The notes: generated by a model not told the origin, from the letters alone. 64,000 bases of DNA from Rhodovulum strictum (GCF_009649175.1 NZ_WJPO01000023.1:1-64000); one strand, 5' to 3'; shown: positions 45,851 to 60,200, counted from the stretch's first letter. Translations and numbers: made by a program.

Positions 45851-45990
45851 CACGGTCTCCGTTTTCTCTGCGGCTGCATAGAGCGCATTTGCCGGTAATT
45901 CGAGAGATTTCGGCGTCGCGGCGCAACGCTTTCTTGACGCTGCCGGTGCAGGTTGACCCCAGGTGTGGTGCATTTTTCTGGAGGGGTCTC

Positions 45991-46371
45991 GTGTCCCGAG
46001 TTGTGGTCTTGCGTCAGGACGAACCGTTGAGTGTGGATTCGGATCGTCTGGCGGACATGTTTGTCGATCTGGGCGAGGCGCGGGCCGCGCATCTGGTCTC
46101 GATCTCTGTCGAGCGGCTGGAGGAACTGATGGCAAGCCTCGATCTGGCGGCGGCGCAGGTGCGTCCGGGCGACTGTGTCGACCTTGCGGGCCAGATCCGG
46201 GCCGTGGGCGATTCGCTCGGCCTGCTCAGCCTGTCGCTCGCTGCCCGGGGCGTGTCGCGCGCGGTGCAGTCCGGCGATCCGGTGGCTGTGGCCGCCACCA
46301 TGGCGCGGCTGCGGCGGCTTGCCATGCGGTCGTTCCGGATCGCGGCAGAGTTGCAGCACCGTTCGGGCTGA
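45991..46371 (+). CDS. small helical protein of unknown function
   Basis: The product is 126 residues from a GTG at 45991, with a good GGAGG 6 bases upstream. No membrane segment is seen. It is predicted mostly helical, with a paired repeat-like Leu/Ala pattern (SVERLEELMASLDLAAAQV; MARLRRLAMRSFRIAAELQH). I do not recognise a family. It is divergent from the carbonic anhydrase gene and 74 bases before the aminopeptidase gene. Confidence 0.6.
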   Translation: MSRVVVLRQDEPLSVDSDRLADMFVDLGEARAAHLVSISVERLEELMASLDLAAAQVRPGDCVDLAGQIRAVGDSLGLLSLSLAARGVSRAVQSGDPVAVAATMARLRRLAMRSFRIAAELQHRSG

Positions 46372-46445
46372 ACGCGCTTGCGGGCGCGGGCGAAGCGGCT
46401 AGGCTCGGGCTTCATCCCGATCCCCGACCGAAGGACGCCCCGCCC

Positions 46446-47828
46446 ATGCCGCCCCGTTTCGCCGCGCCCGATGCGCCCTCGCTGCCGCTGCATGTCGTCG
46501 ATGAGGCCGCGCTGGCCGACTGGCGTGCGGCCCTTCCCCCGGCCCAGGCCGCCTGGCTGACCGCCACGGGCTTTGCCGCCGGTCTGGGCGAGGTTGCGCT
46601 GTTGCCGGGGTCCGAGGGAAGCATCGCGGGTGCGGTGGCGGGCCATGGCAACCCCGACAAACGCGCGCGCGGGCGGTTCCATCTGGCCGCTGCCGCCGCC
46701 CGTCTGCCCGAAGGGGTCTGGCATCTCGACACTGCCCTTGCGGGCGCCGATCTGGCGACCGAGGCGCTTGGCCTGCTGCTGGCTGCCTATCGCTTTGACC
46801 GCTATCGCAGCCAGCCCCCGTTGAAAGCGCAGTTCAAGGCCCCCCCCGGCATCGACGCGCCTAGGGTCGAGGCGCTGGCCGAGGCCGAATGGCTGACCCG
46901 CGACCTGATCAATACCCCCGCCTCGGATATGGGCCCCGAGGCGCTGGAGGATGCGCTGTTCGCGCTGGCCGCCCGGCATGGCGCGACCGTTTCGGCCATC
47001 CGGGGCGACGACCTGATCGCGCGGAATTTCCCCCTGATCCATGCCGTTGGCCGCGCCGGGCCGCAGGCGCCGCGGCTTCTGGACCTGCGATGGGGCGATG
47101 CGGGGCCGGCCCTGACGCTGGTCGGCAAGGGGGTCTGTTTCGACACGGGCGGGCTGAACCTGAAACCGGGCGAGTCCATGAGCCTGATGAAGAAGGACAT
47201 GGGCGGGGCCGCGACCGCGATGGGGCTGGCGCAGGCGATCATGGCCCTGGGCCTGCCCCTGCGGCTGCGCCTGCTGATCCCGGCGGTGGAAAACTCTGTC
47301 TCTGCCAATGCCTTCCGCCCGCAGGATATCCTGAGGGCGCGCAACGGGCTGAGCATCGAGATCAACAACACCGATGCCGAGGGGCGGCTGGTGCTGGCCG
47401 ATGCGCTGGCGCTGGCCTGCGAGGAAGAGACCGACCTGCTGATCTCGATGGCCACCCTGACCGGGGCGGCGCGCGTCGCCGTCGGCCCCGATATCGCGCC
47501 CTTCTTTACCGGCGACGAGGCGCTGGCCGCAGCCCTGGCCGCCGCCGGGGCAGAGGGCGCCGATCCGGTCTGGCGCCTGCCCTTCCACGCGCCCTACGAG
47601 GCCATGATCGAGCCCGGCATCGCCGATCTCGACAACGCGCCGAAGGGCGGTTTTGCCGGGTCGATCACCGCCGCGCTGTTCCTGCGCCGCTTTGCCGGGG
47701 CTGCGCGCTACGCCCATTTCGACATCTATGGCTGGCAACCCGCCGATGCGCCCGCCCGGCCCAAGGGCGGGCTGGGGCAGGGCGCGCGCGCGATCCTGGG
47801 CGCGCTGCCGCAGGTGCTGGGGCTGTGA
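46446..47828 (+). CDS. M17 leucyl aminopeptidase
   Basis: The product is 460 residues. The signature NNTDAEGRLVLADAL and the metal-binding GKGVCFDTGGLNLKPGESM, MKKDMGGAA and MATLTGAARVAVG blocks are all intact. The N-terminal half is divergent, as in many M17 proteins. It releases N-terminal amino acids in the cytoplasm. The ATG at 46446 opens MPPRFAAPDAPSLPL. It ends overlapping the GTG of the NlpC/P60 gene. Confidence 0.92.
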   Translation: MPPRFAAPDAPSLPLHVVDEAALADWRAALPPAQAAWLTATGFAAGLGEVALLPGSEGSIAGAVAGHGNPDKRARGRFHLAAAAARLPEGVWHLDTALAGADLATEALGLLLAAYRFDRYRSQPPLKAQFKAPPGIDAPRVEALAEAEWLTRDLINTPASDMGPEALEDALFALAARHGATVSAIRGDDLIARNFPLIHAVGRAGPQAPRLLDLRWGDAGPALTLVGKGVCFDTGGLNLKPGESMSLMKKDMGGAATAMGLAQAIMALGLPLRLRLLIPAVENSVSANAFRPQDILRARNGLSIEINNTDAEGRLVLADALALACEEETDLLISMATLTGAARVAVGPDIAPFFTGDEALAAALAAAGAEGADPVWRLPFHAPYEAMIEPGIADLDNAPKGGFAGSITAALFLRRFAGAARYAHFDIYGWQPADAPARPKGGLGQGARAILGALPQVLGL

Positions 47829-48655
47829 GCGACCGGCGAGAGACGCCCGCCAACGCCCGCGTCGCGGCGCTGCACCTGCAAGGCCGGGGCGCGGCCGAGC
47901 GCTTCGTTGCCGCCACCCGCCACCGCGTCATCCGCCCGCTGACGGATCTGCTGCGCGCGCCCGGCGGCCCGCGGGAGCGTCAGCTTGTCCATGGCGAGGC
48001 GTTCGAGGTTCTGGAAACGCACGAAGGCCATGCCTTCGGCTGGGCCGCGCGTGACGGTTATGTGGGCTATATCGCGGCCACGGCGCTGTCGGGCAGGCTG
48101 CCCGAGCCCAGCCATGCCGTCGCCGCCCCCGCCACCCATGCCTATCCCGCCCCCGACCTGAAATGCCCCGAGATCTGCGGCCTGTCCTTCGGCACGCAGG
48201 TGCGCGTCACGTCCGAGACCGGTGGTTTTTGTCAGACCGCAGAAGGCTGGTTCCTGCCCAGACCGCATCTGCGCCCGCTCGATGCGCCCTTTGCCGATCC
48301 GGTCGCTGTGGCAGAGCTGTTTCTCGGGGTGCCCTATCTGTGGGGCGGCAATTCGATCCGGGGCATCGACTGTTCGGGGCTGATACAGACCGCCTTTCTC
48401 GCCTGCGGCCGGGCCTGTCCCGGCGACAGCGACCAGCAGGAACGTGCGCTGGGCGGGGTGCTGCCGCCGGACAGCGCGTATCGGCGCAATGATCTGATCT
48501 TCTGGACGGGCCATGTCGCGCTGGTCGCCGACCCTCTGACGCTGATCCACGCCAATGCCCATTCCATGTCCGTGGCCCGTGAACCCATCGCCGACGCGCT
48601 GGCCCGGATCGCGGCGACGGGCGGCGGTGCCCCCACCGCGCACCTGCGGCCCTAA
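47825..48655 (+). CDS. NlpC/P60 peptidase with SH3-like domain
   Basis: The product is 276 residues from a GTG overlapping the aminopeptidase stop. An N-terminal SH3-like region (GEAFEVLETHEGHAFGWAAR) precedes the NlpC/P60 domain. That domain has the catalytic cysteine in SIRGIDCSGLIQTAF at about 182 and the histidine in FWTGHVALVAD. Family members cleave D-Glu–DAP or related cell-wall peptides. No signal peptide is visible. Coupling to the M17 peptidase suggests cytoplasmic recycling of muropeptides. Confidence 0.88.
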   Translation: MSDRRETPANARVAALHLQGRGAAERFVAATRHRVIRPLTDLLRAPGGPRERQLVHGEAFEVLETHEGHAFGWAARDGYVGYIAATALSGRLPEPSHAVAAPATHAYPAPDLKCPEICGLSFGTQVRVTSETGGFCQTAEGWFLPRPHLRPLDAPFADPVAVAELFLGVPYLWGGNSIRGIDCSGLIQTAFLACGRACPGDSDQQERALGGVLPPDSAYRRNDLIFWTGHVALVADPLTLIHANAHSMSVAREPIADALARIAATGGGAPTAHLRP

Positions 48656-48996
48656 TCGACGGGGCGGATCAGCGCCTTTTCCAGAACGCGTAGCACGGTT
48701 TTCAGATCATGCCCGCGCTTCAGCACCCGCCCGTCCATCGCGATCACCGCATAAATCCCCTGCCGGGCGCGCAGGCGCGGGCGTTTCTCGATGCGGTAAA
48801 GCGGATGCTCGGCGGTGCGGCGAAAGACTGAAAAGACCGCCGCCTCGCGCAGCGACGAGATCGCATAATCGCGCCACTCCCCTGCGGCGACCATCCGGCC
48901 GTAAAGCGCAAGGATCACCCCAAGCTCCGCTCGGTCAAAGGCGACCTGCTCGGGTGGGCTGGCCCGGACGAACGGGGGCGGCGTCACGAGGTTCAT
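48652..48996 (-). CDS. DUF2794 family protein
   Basis: The product is 114 residues. The motif pattern VAFDRAELGVILALYGRMVA followed by EWRDYAI, FSVFRRTAEHPLYRIEKRP and GRVLKRGHDLKTVLRVLEK fits the alphaproteobacterial DUF2794 family as I know it. Its function is unknown. Its stop overlaps the NlpC/P60 stop on the other strand by 4 bases. The ATG at 48996 has no strong ribosome site. Confidence 0.75.
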   Translation of the reverse strand: MNLVTPPPFVRASPPEQVAFDRAELGVILALYGRMVAAGEWRDYAISSLREAAVFSVFRRTAEHPLYRIEKRPRLRARQGIYAVIAMDGRVLKRGHDLKTVLRVLEKALIRPVD

Positions 48997-49339
48997 GGGT
49001 CAAGCGTGCCGCCCCTAGGCCCGCAAATCAAGCCCCGCCCGGATCATGCCGCGAAATTACCTTGCGATCACCCCGGACGCTCCGCGATCCTGCCCGGAAT
49101 CGGGGGGATATTGGCCTCATAGCGAAGACGCTACCCCGGTGCCGCGGATCAATAGCCCCCACCCAGCCTGCGGCATCGGGGACCTTTGCTTTCCCCCCTC
49201 GACACGTCGGATCACAAGCGGCATCGCCGCACGGACGATCAGTGCCGGGCGCGGCCCGTCCGGCCTCCGGCCTTGCAATCCCGGCGCCGAGCGCGTATCT
49301 CGGGGCCCAATCGATACGAGAAACGGGATCGTCCCGGCC
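48997..49339. other. intergenic region upstream of secE
   Basis: These 343 bases separate the leftward DUF2794 gene from secE. I see no supported ORF and no tRNA. A tRNA-Trp gene often precedes secE in relatives; none of its conserved arms can be found here. Only the candidate promoter at 49273 is noted. Confidence 0.5.
49273..49301 (+). promoter_or_regulatory. candidate secE-nusG promoter
   Basis: TTGCAA at 49273-49278 and TATCTC at 49296-49301 are separated by 17 bp and would give a short leader before the secE ATG at 49340. Matches to the sigma-70 consensus are modest. Confidence 0.4.
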
Positions 49340-49531
49340 ATGGCCAATCCGCTTCAGTTCATCCAGCAGACCCGGTCCGAGGTCTCGAAGGTCGTCTGGC
49401 CGACTCGCCGCGAGGTGGGACTGAGCACCGTCATGGTGCTGATCATGGCTACGCTGACGGCCATCTTCTTCTTTTTCGTGGACTGGATGATCCGCTCGGG
49501 GCTTCAGCTGATCCTGGGCTTTTTCGGCTAG
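49340..49531 (+). CDS. secE: preprotein translocase subunit SecE
   Basis: The product is 63 residues, the short single-helix form. QQTRSEVSKVVWPTRREV is the family cytoplasmic helix, followed by a membrane segment (VMVLIMATLTAIFFFFVDW). It clamps SecY in the inner-membrane translocon. The ATG at 49340 starts MANPLQF; a longer in-frame start at 49046 is not plausible. The next gene, nusG, is 175 bases on. Confidence 0.94.
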   Translation: MANPLQFIQQTRSEVSKVVWPTRREVGLSTVMVLIMATLTAIFFFFVDWMIRSGLQLILGFFG

Positions 49532-49706
49532 GCTGGTCGGTTTTCCGGCAGCCGGGCTTGAAACGGGGGGGGCTCCCCTGTAAGGCGAACGCTGATCTGG
49601 ACTCCGGCGTGCATCGATTCGGGTTGCGCGCTGTTTTTTGTTCCGGAAAGCGCTGGTCGCAACAAGAATTCGGCCCAGGGCCGGTGGACGCGAGGTAACG
49701 GGCAAG

Positions 49707-50240
49707 ATGGCGAAGCGTTGGTATTCGGTGTGCGTGCTCTCGAATTTCGAGAAGAAGGTCGCCGAACAGATCAGGCAAGCCGTCGCAGATGCCGGTCTCG
49801 AGAGCGAGATCGAGGAAGTTCTGGTGCCCACCGAGGAAGTGATCGAGATCCGGCGCGGCAAGAAGGTCACGAGCGAGCGGCGCTTCATGCCCGGCTATGT
49901 GCTGGTGCGCATGGACATGACCGACCGCGGCTATCACCTGATCAGCCAGATCAACCGCGTCACGGGATTCCTTGGCCCCCAGGGCAAGCCGATGCCGATG
50001 CGCGACGAGGAGGTGAACCAGATCCTCAACCGCGTCGAGGAAGGCGAGGCGCAGCCGCGTTCGCTGATCACCTATGAGATCGGCGAGAATGTCAGCGTGA
50101 CCGACGGCCCGTTCGAAGGCTTCTCGGGCATGGTCGAGGAAGTGGATGACGACAACCAGCGCCTGAAGGTGACGGTGTCGATCTTTGGCCGGGCAACCCC
50201 GGTCGAACTGGAATTCACGCAGGTCTCCAAGGGGATGTGA
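49707..50240 (+). CDS. nusG: transcription termination/antitermination protein NusG
   Basis: The product is 177 residues. The N-terminal NGN domain opens [22 protein letters not shown] and has the [11 protein letters not shown] block. The C-terminal KOW domain carries [19 protein letters not shown]. It binds RNA polymerase and links it to Rho or the ribosome. The ATG at 49707 lies after GAGGTAACGGGCAAG; the upstream in-frame start at 49638 is unsupported. Confidence 0.96.
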   Translation: MAKRWYSVCVLSNFEKKVAEQIRQAVADAGLESEIEEVLVPTEEVIEIRRGKKVTSERRFMPGYVLVRMDMTDRGYHLISQINRVTGFLGPQGKPMPMRDEEVNQILNRVEEGEAQPRSLITYEIGENVSVTDGPFEGFSGMVEEVDDDNQRLKVTVSIFGRATPVELEFTQVSKGM

Positions 50241-50344
50241 CGTGATCGCGTGGGAGGTACGCGGGCGCGCCCGCAGGCCGGACCACTAAACCGATGCGCC
50301 GCCCTCGCGTGGGTCCGGCGCGGTGAGAAGAAGGAGAGGGCCTT

Positions 50345-50797
50345 ATGGCCAAGAAGGTAATCGGCAAGCTGAAGTTGCAGGTCAAGGCTGGCCAGGCGAC
50401 CCCGAGCCCGCCCGTTGGTCCCGCGCTGGGTCAGCGCGGCATCAACATCATGGAATTCTGCAAGCAGTTCAACGCCAAGACCCAGGATCTGGAGCCCGGT
50501 GCCCCCTGTCCGACGGTCATCACCTACTACCAGGACAAGTCCTTCGCGATGGAGATCAAGACGCCGCCGGCGTCCTTCCTCCTGAAGAAGGCGGCGGGCC
50601 TGAAGCCAGTGGGCAAGCGCAACCGTGCCAAGGGTGCGGAAAAGCCCGGCCGTGACGTTGCGGGCACCGTGACCGTCGCGCAGGTGCGCGAGATCGCCGA
50701 GACGAAGATGAAGGATCTGAACGCCAACGACATCGAGGGCGCAATGCAGATCATCCTGGGGTCGGCCCGTTCGATGGGCATCGAGGTGAAGGGGTAA
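50345..50797 (+). CDS. rplK: 50S ribosomal protein L11
   Basis: The product is 150 residues. The proline-rich [20 protein letters not shown] and the C-terminal RNA-binding [20 protein letters not shown] blocks are typical. It forms the GTPase-associated centre of 23S rRNA. AAGGAGAGGG precedes the ATG. It is followed 5 bases later by rplA. Confidence 0.97.
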   Translation: MAKKVIGKLKLQVKAGQATPSPPVGPALGQRGINIMEFCKQFNAKTQDLEPGAPCPTVITYYQDKSFAMEIKTPPASFLLKKAAGLKPVGKRNRAKGAEKPGRDVAGTVTVAQVREIAETKMKDLNANDIEGAMQIILGSARSMGIEVKG

Positions 50798-50802
50798 GCG
50801 CG

Positions 50803-51501
50803 ATGGCCAAGCATGGAAAACGTGTGCGCGCCGCGCGCGCTGCCGTCGTCGGCAAGGACAACCTGAGCGTCGAGGACGCAGTTGCCCTGATCAAGGCCAA
50901 CGCGAACGCCAAGTTCGATGAAACGGTCGAGATCGCGCTGAACCTGGGCGTCGACCCCCGGCATGCCGACCAGATGGTGCGTGGCGTCGTGACGCTGCCG
51001 AACGGCACCGGCAAGGACGTGCGCGTTGCGGTCTTTGCCCGCGGTCCCAAGGCAGACGAGGCCCGGGCGGCCGGGGCAGAGGTAGTCGGCGCCGAGGATC
51101 TGATGGAGACGATCCAGGGCGGCAAGATCGAGTTCGATCGCTGCATCGCCACGCCGGACATGATGCCGATCGTTGGCCGGCTGGGGAAAATCCTTGGCCC
51201 GCGCAACCTGATGCCGAACCCCAAGGTGGGCACGGTGACGATGGATGTGGCCGAGGCGGTCAAGAATGCCAAGGGCGGCGAGGTGCAGTTCCGCGCCGAG
51301 AAGGCGGGCGTCGTGCATGCCGGTATCGGCAAGGCGTCCTTCGATGCCGAGAAACTGGCCGAGAACGTGCGTGCCTTCGTCGGTGCGGTGACCCGGGCCA
51401 AGCCCACGGGCGCCAAGGGCACCTACATGAAGAAGGTGTCGCTGAGCTCGACCATGGGGCCGGGCGTCACGGTTGACGTCGGTTCCGCAACCGGTAATTG
51501 A
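50803..51501 (+). CDS. rplA: 50S ribosomal protein L1
   Basis: The product is 232 residues, full length. It has the [20 protein letters not shown] block, the L1 signature [19 protein letters not shown], and [16 protein letters not shown] near the C-terminus. It binds the 23S rRNA stalk and in many bacteria represses its own operon. It is co-transcribed with rplK. A 267-base leader follows before rplJ. Confidence 0.97.
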   Translation: MAKHGKRVRAARAAVVGKDNLSVEDAVALIKANANAKFDETVEIALNLGVDPRHADQMVRGVVTLPNGTGKDVRVAVFARGPKADEARAAGAEVVGAEDLMETIQGGKIEFDRCIATPDMMPIVGRLGKILGPRNLMPNPKVGTVTMDVAEAVKNAKGGEVQFRAEKAGVVHAGIGKASFDAEKLAENVRAFVGAVTRAKPTGAKGTYMKKVSLSSTMGPGVTVDVGSATGN

Positions 51502-51768
51502 TAGAGGATAGGTTAACGCCTATCTTCACGCGAATTTTCGGGCCTCGTGCCCGGGAATGGCGGGGCGGCAACGCCCCGTCCTGTCCGAGACGGAGGGTGC
51601 GGCCCGAACGGGGCGCTTAATGTCCTTCCCGAGATGGGGAAACGAGACAGATTTCCGCGAAGGTCTTTCCTTCGGGCGATCATGGCCTCGGGACCTCACG
51701 GACCCGAACGCCGGGCTTCGGCCCGGCAGACCTGAGCCGGGGGGCAACCCCCAAACTGGAGTGAAACT
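51502..51768 (+). promoter_or_regulatory. rplJ leader with several hairpins, likely L10 autoregulation element
   Basis: The 267 bases before rplJ contain a series of hairpins. These are GATAGG/CCTATC at 51507-51524, CGGGGCG-GCAA-CGCCCCG, CGAAGG/CCTTCG, and GCCGGGC-TTCG-GCCCGGC at 51710-51727 with a UUCG loop just before the ribosome site. In E. coli and others, L10(L12)4 binds its own leader at this place. The folding is read by eye and homology to the known element is not shown. Confidence 0.5.
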
Positions 51769-52287
51769 GTGGATAGAGCCCAGAAAGAGAAAGTGGTCGA
51801 GGAACTCGGCCAGATCTTCGAGAGCTCTGGCGTCGTGGTGGTTGCGCACTACGCGGGTCTCACGGTTGCCGAGATGCAGGACCTTCGCGCACGCATGCGT
51901 GCGGCGGGCGGGTCCGTACGCGTCGCCAAGAACAGGCTCGCCAAGATCGCCCTGGAAGGAAAGCCTTGCGCCAGCATCGCCAGCCTTCTGACGGGCATGA
52001 CCGTGCTCACCTATTCCGAAGACCCCGTGGCAGCAGCCAAGGTCGCGGAAGCCTTTGCCAAGGACAACTCGAAATTCGAGATCCTCGGCGGGGCGATGGG
52101 AGAGACGGCCCTGGACCGGGCCGGTGTCAAGGCAGTGTCCGACATGCCGTCGCGCGAGGAGCTTATCGCCTCGATCGCGGCCTGCATCGGCGCACCTGCC
52201 AGCAACATCGCCGGTGCCATTGGCGCGCCCGCTTCCAATATCGCAAGCATCCTCTCGACCATCGAGGAGCGTGCGGAAGCCGCTTGA
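51769..52287 (+). CDS. rplJ: 50S ribosomal protein L10
   Basis: The product is 172 residues from a GTG at 51769, preceded by TGGAG. The N-terminal [20 protein letters not shown] and the RNA-binding [13 protein letters not shown] are typical. The C-terminal helix with a repeated IGAPASNIA motif binds L7/L12 dimers. The leader upstream probably controls its synthesis. rplL follows after 73 bases. Confidence 0.96.
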   Translation: MDRAQKEKVVEELGQIFESSGVVVVAHYAGLTVAEMQDLRARMRAAGGSVRVAKNRLAKIALEGKPCASIASLLTGMTVLTYSEDPVAAAKVAEAFAKDNSKFEILGGAMGETALDRAGVKAVSDMPSREELIASIAACIGAPASNIAGAIGAPASNIASILSTIEERAEAA

Positions 52288-52360
52288 GCAACTTCGTGAT
52301 CCCGCGTGAGGCAAGACCGCTTCGCGTTGGAACATACCATGTGAAAGAACGGAACAGAAA

Positions 52361-52741
52361 ATGGCTGATCTGAAAAAACTCGCCGAAGAGATCGTGAACC
52401 TCACGCTTCTTCAGGCCCAGGAACTGAAAACCATCCTCAAGGATGAGTATGGCATCGAGCCCGCTGCTGGCGGCGCGATCATGATGGCCGGCCCCGCCGC
52501 CGGTGGCGACGCTGCCGCCGTCGAGGAACAGACCGAGTTCGACGTGATCCTGAAGAACGCCGGCGCCAACAAGATCAACGTGATCAAGGAAGTGCGCGCG
52601 ATCACCGGTCTGGGCCTGAAGGAAGCCAAGGATCTGGTCGAGGCCGGTGGCAAGGCCGTCAAGGAGCAGGTCTCCAAGGCCGAAGCCGAAGACATCAAGG
52701 GCAAGCTCGAAGCGGCTGGCGCCGAAGTCGAGCTCAAGTGA
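52361..52741 (+). CDS. rplL: 50S ribosomal protein L7/L12
   Basis: The product is 126 residues. An N-terminal dimerisation helix ([19 protein letters not shown]) and an Ala/Gly-rich hinge precede the C-terminal factor-binding domain ([20 protein letters not shown]). It forms the flexible stalk that recruits elongation factors. The gene is followed by two hairpins in the spacer to rpoB. Confidence 0.97.
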   Translation: MADLKKLAEEIVNLTLLQAQELKTILKDEYGIEPAAGGAIMMAGPAAGGDAAAVEEQTEFDVILKNAGANKINVIKEVRAITGLGLKEAKDLVEAGGKAVKEQVSKAEAEDIKGKLEAAGAEVELK

Positions 52742-52783
52742 TCCGGGCGCGGGCGTCCTGCCCGCGATCCTGCGAAAAAGGCT

Positions 52784-52807
52784 GGGCCCGGGGTGCAACC
52801 CGGGCCC
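52784..52807 (+). terminator. GC hairpin 1 in rplL-rpoB spacer
   Basis: GGGCCCGGG (52784-52792) and CCCGGGCCC (52799-52807) pair over 9 bp around a GTGCAA loop. There is no T-tract. It is probably a partial attenuator or processing signal, as this spacer contains an attenuator in E. coli. Confidence 0.5.
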
Positions 52808-52819
52808 GGCCGAACCTGT

Positions 52820-52856
52820 CTTGAAAAGGGCTTGCAACGCCCAAGCCCTTTTCAAG
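52820..52856 (+). terminator. 15-bp hairpin 2 in rplL-rpoB spacer
   Basis: CTTGAAAAGGGCTTG (52820-52834) and CAAGCCCTTTTCAAG (52842-52856) are perfectly complementary with a 7-base loop. It lies 137 bases before rpoB. T's occur only inside the arm, so partial termination or RNase III cleavage is likelier than full termination. Confidence 0.6.
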
Positions 52857-52992
52857 GTGCGGTTCGAGGTTCGGGAGCGGCCGGTGGGACGGCCCGCAGG
52901 AATGGAACCTCTCCCCCTGTTTCGTGAGCGGCGCGCGGCCGTGGCCCGACGGCATCGCGCAGACGCGACAGACGAAAGGTGAGACCACGGAC

Positions 52993-57129
<4,137 letters not shown>

Positions 57130-57143
57130 GGGACACCCCGAAT

Positions 57144-57195
57144 GGTGGTTTTCAGCCACCCTACGCCTGCGTCGTAGGGTGGGTGCCAACCCACC
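57144..57195. repeat. REP-like palindromic element between rpoB and rpoC
   Basis: Three nested or adjacent dyads occupy 52 bases. They are GGTGG/CCACC (57144-57160), CCCTACG/CGTAGGG (57159-57179) and GGTGGGT/ACCCACC (57178-57195). The GTAGGGTGGGT core resembles short interspersed palindromes common in many bacterial genomes and often mobilised by RAYT transposases. Only this copy is seen in the window, so its repeat status is inferred. Confidence 0.55.
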
Positions 57196-57233
57196 GCCCA
57201 TCCTCCTTTCCGCCAGCCTTCAAGGATTGACCG

Positions 57234-60200
57234 ATGAACCAGGAACTGACCACGAACCCCTTCAACCCGCTCGCCGCGCCCAAGCAGTTCGACGAGATCC
57301 GGGTGTCGCTCGCCTCGCCCGAACGGATCCTCAGCTGGTCCTATGGCGAGATCAAGAAGCCCGAGACGATCAACTACCGCACGTTCAAGCCGGAACGTGA
57401 CGGCCTGTTCTGTGCCCGCATCTTCGGGCCGATCAAGGATTACGAATGCCTGTGCGGCAAGTACAAGCGCATGAAATATCGCGGCGTCGTCTGCGAGAAA
57501 TGCGGCGTCGAGGTGACGCTGCAAAAGGTGCGCCGCGAACGCATGGGCCATATCGAACTGGCAGCACCCGTTGCGCATATCTGGTTCCTGAAATCGCTGC
57601 CCTCCCGCATCGGCCTGATGCTGGACATGACGCTGCGCGATCTGGAGCGGGTGCTTTACTTCGAGAACTATGTCGTGATCGAACCCGGTCTGACGGATCT
57701 GTCCTATGGCCAGATGCTGACCGAGGAAGATTATCTCGACGCGCAGGACCAGTACGGCGCTGACGCCTTCACCGCCGGGATCGGCGCCGAGGCGATCCGC
57801 GACATGCTGGCCCAGATCGACCTTGATGCCGAGGCCGAGCGGCTGCGCGAGGAGCTGAAGGAAGCTACCGGCGAACTCAAGCCCAAGAAGATCATCAAGC
57901 GGCTGAAGGTTGTCGAAAGCTTCCTTGAATCGGGCAACCGTCCGGAATGGATGGTGCTGACCGTGATCCCGGTCATCCCGCCCGAACTGCGCCCGCTGGT
58001 CCCGCTGGATGGCGGCCGGTTCGCCACCTCCGACCTCAACGACCTTTACCGCCGCGTCATCAACCGCAACAACCGTCTCAAACGGCTGATCGAGCTGCGC
58101 GCGCCCGACATCATCGTGCGCAACGAAAAGCGGATGCTGCAAGAGGCGGTGGACGCGCTCTTTGACAACGGCCGCCGCGGCCGGGTCATCACCGGCGCGA
58201 ACAAGCGGCCGCTGAAATCGCTGTCGGACATGCTCAAGGGCAAGCAGGGCCGGTTCCGGCAGAACCTGCTGGGCAAGCGCGTCGACTTCTCGGGCCGGTC
58301 GGTCATCGTGACCGGGCCGGAACTCAAGCTGCACCAGTGCGGCCTGCCGAAGAAGATGGCGCTGGAGCTGTTCAAGCCCTTCATCTACTCGCGGCTCGAG
58401 GCCAAGGGGCTGTCCTCGACTGTCAAGCAGGCGAAGAAGCTGGTCGAGAAGGAGCGCCCCGAGGTCTGGGACATCCTTGACGAGGTGATCCGCGAACATC
58501 CGGTGCTGCTGAACCGCGCGCCGACGCTGCACCGTCTGGGCATCCAGGCATTCGAGCCGATCCTGATCGAGGGCAAGGCGATCCAGCTTCACCCGCTGGT
58601 CTGCTCGGCCTTCAACGCCGATTTCGACGGCGACCAGATGGCCGTTCACGTGCCCCTCTCGCTGGAAGCCCAGCTTGAAGCGCGCGTGCTGATGATGTCC
58701 ACCAACAACGTGCTGTCGCCCGCCAACGGCGCGCCGATCATCGTGCCGTCGCAGGACATGGTGCTTGGCCTCTACTACATCTCGATGGAGCGGCAGGGCA
58801 TGAAGGGCGAGGGCATGGCCTTTGCCGATGTCGACGAGGTGCAGCACGCGCTGGATGCGGGCGAGGTGCATCTGCATGCCCGCGTCACCGCGCGGATCAA
58901 GCAGATCGACGAGCATGGCAACGAGGTTCTGAAACGCTTCGAGACGACGCCCGGCCGGGTGCGTCTGGGCGCGCTTCTGCCGCTGAATGCCAAGGCCCCC
59001 TTCGAACTGGTCAACCGTCTTCTGCGCAAGAAGGAGGTGCAGACCGTCATCGACACCGTCTACCGCTATTGCGGCCAGAAGGAGTCGGTCATCTTCTGCG
59101 ACCAGATCATGGGCCTCGGTTTCCGCGAGGCGTTCAAGGCGGGCATCTCCTTCGGCAAGGATGACATGGTCATCCCCGAGAAGAAATGGGAGATCGTCGA
59201 GGGCGTCCGCGATCAGGTCAAGGAATTCGAACAGCAATACATGGACGGCCTGATCACCCAGGGCGAGAAATACAACAAGGTTGTCGATGCCTGGTCGAAA
59301 TGCTCGGACGAGGTGGCCGCCGCGATGATGGCGGAAATCTCTGCCGTGCGCCTGGACGATCAGGGTGCCGAGAAGGAACCGAACTCGGTCTACATGATGT
59401 CCCACTCGGGCGCCCGGGGTTCGCCGGCCCAGATGAAACAGCTGGGCGGCATGCGCGGGCTGATGGCCAAGCCGTCGGGCGAGATCATCGAGACGCCGAT
59501 CATCTCGAACTTCAAGGAAGGTCTGACCGTTCTTGAATACTTCAACTCGACCCACGGCGCCCGCAAGGGTCTGGCCGATACCGCGCTGAAGACCGCGAAC
59601 TCGGGCTACCTGACCCGGCGTCTGGTCGACGTGGCGCAGGACTGCATCGTGCGCCAGATCGACTGCGGCACCGACAAGGCGATCACCGCCGAGGCGGCGG
59701 TCAACGATGGCGAGGTCGTGGCCTCGCTGGCCGAGCGTCTGCTGGGCCGGGTTGCGGCCGATGATGTGCTGAAACCGGGCACCGACGAGGTGCTGGTCAG
59801 CCGCAACGAGCTGATCGACGAGCGCAAGGCCGACGCGATCGAGAAGGCCGGGGTGGCCGCGGTACGCATCCGCAGCCCGCTGACCTGCGAGTCCGAGGAA
59901 GGCGTCTGCGCCGCCTGCTACGGGCGCGACCTGGCCCGCGGCACGATGGTCAACGTGGGCGAAGCGGTGGGCATCATCGCCGCCCAGTCGATCGGCGAGC
60001 CGGGCACCCAGCTGACGATGCGGACCTTCCACATCGGCGGCATCGCCCAGGGCGGTCAGCAATCCTTCCAGGAAGCCAGCCAGGAGGGCCGGATCGAGTT
60101 CCGCAACCCGAACCTGCTGACCAATGCCGCGGGCGAACAGATCGTGATGGGCCGCAACATGCAGCTTGCGATCATCGACGAGAACGGCGTCGAGCGGGCC

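Noticed and set aside
48997-49339. Possible tRNA-Trp upstream of secE
   Set aside because: The expected acceptor, anticodon and T-arm sequences were looked for and not found.
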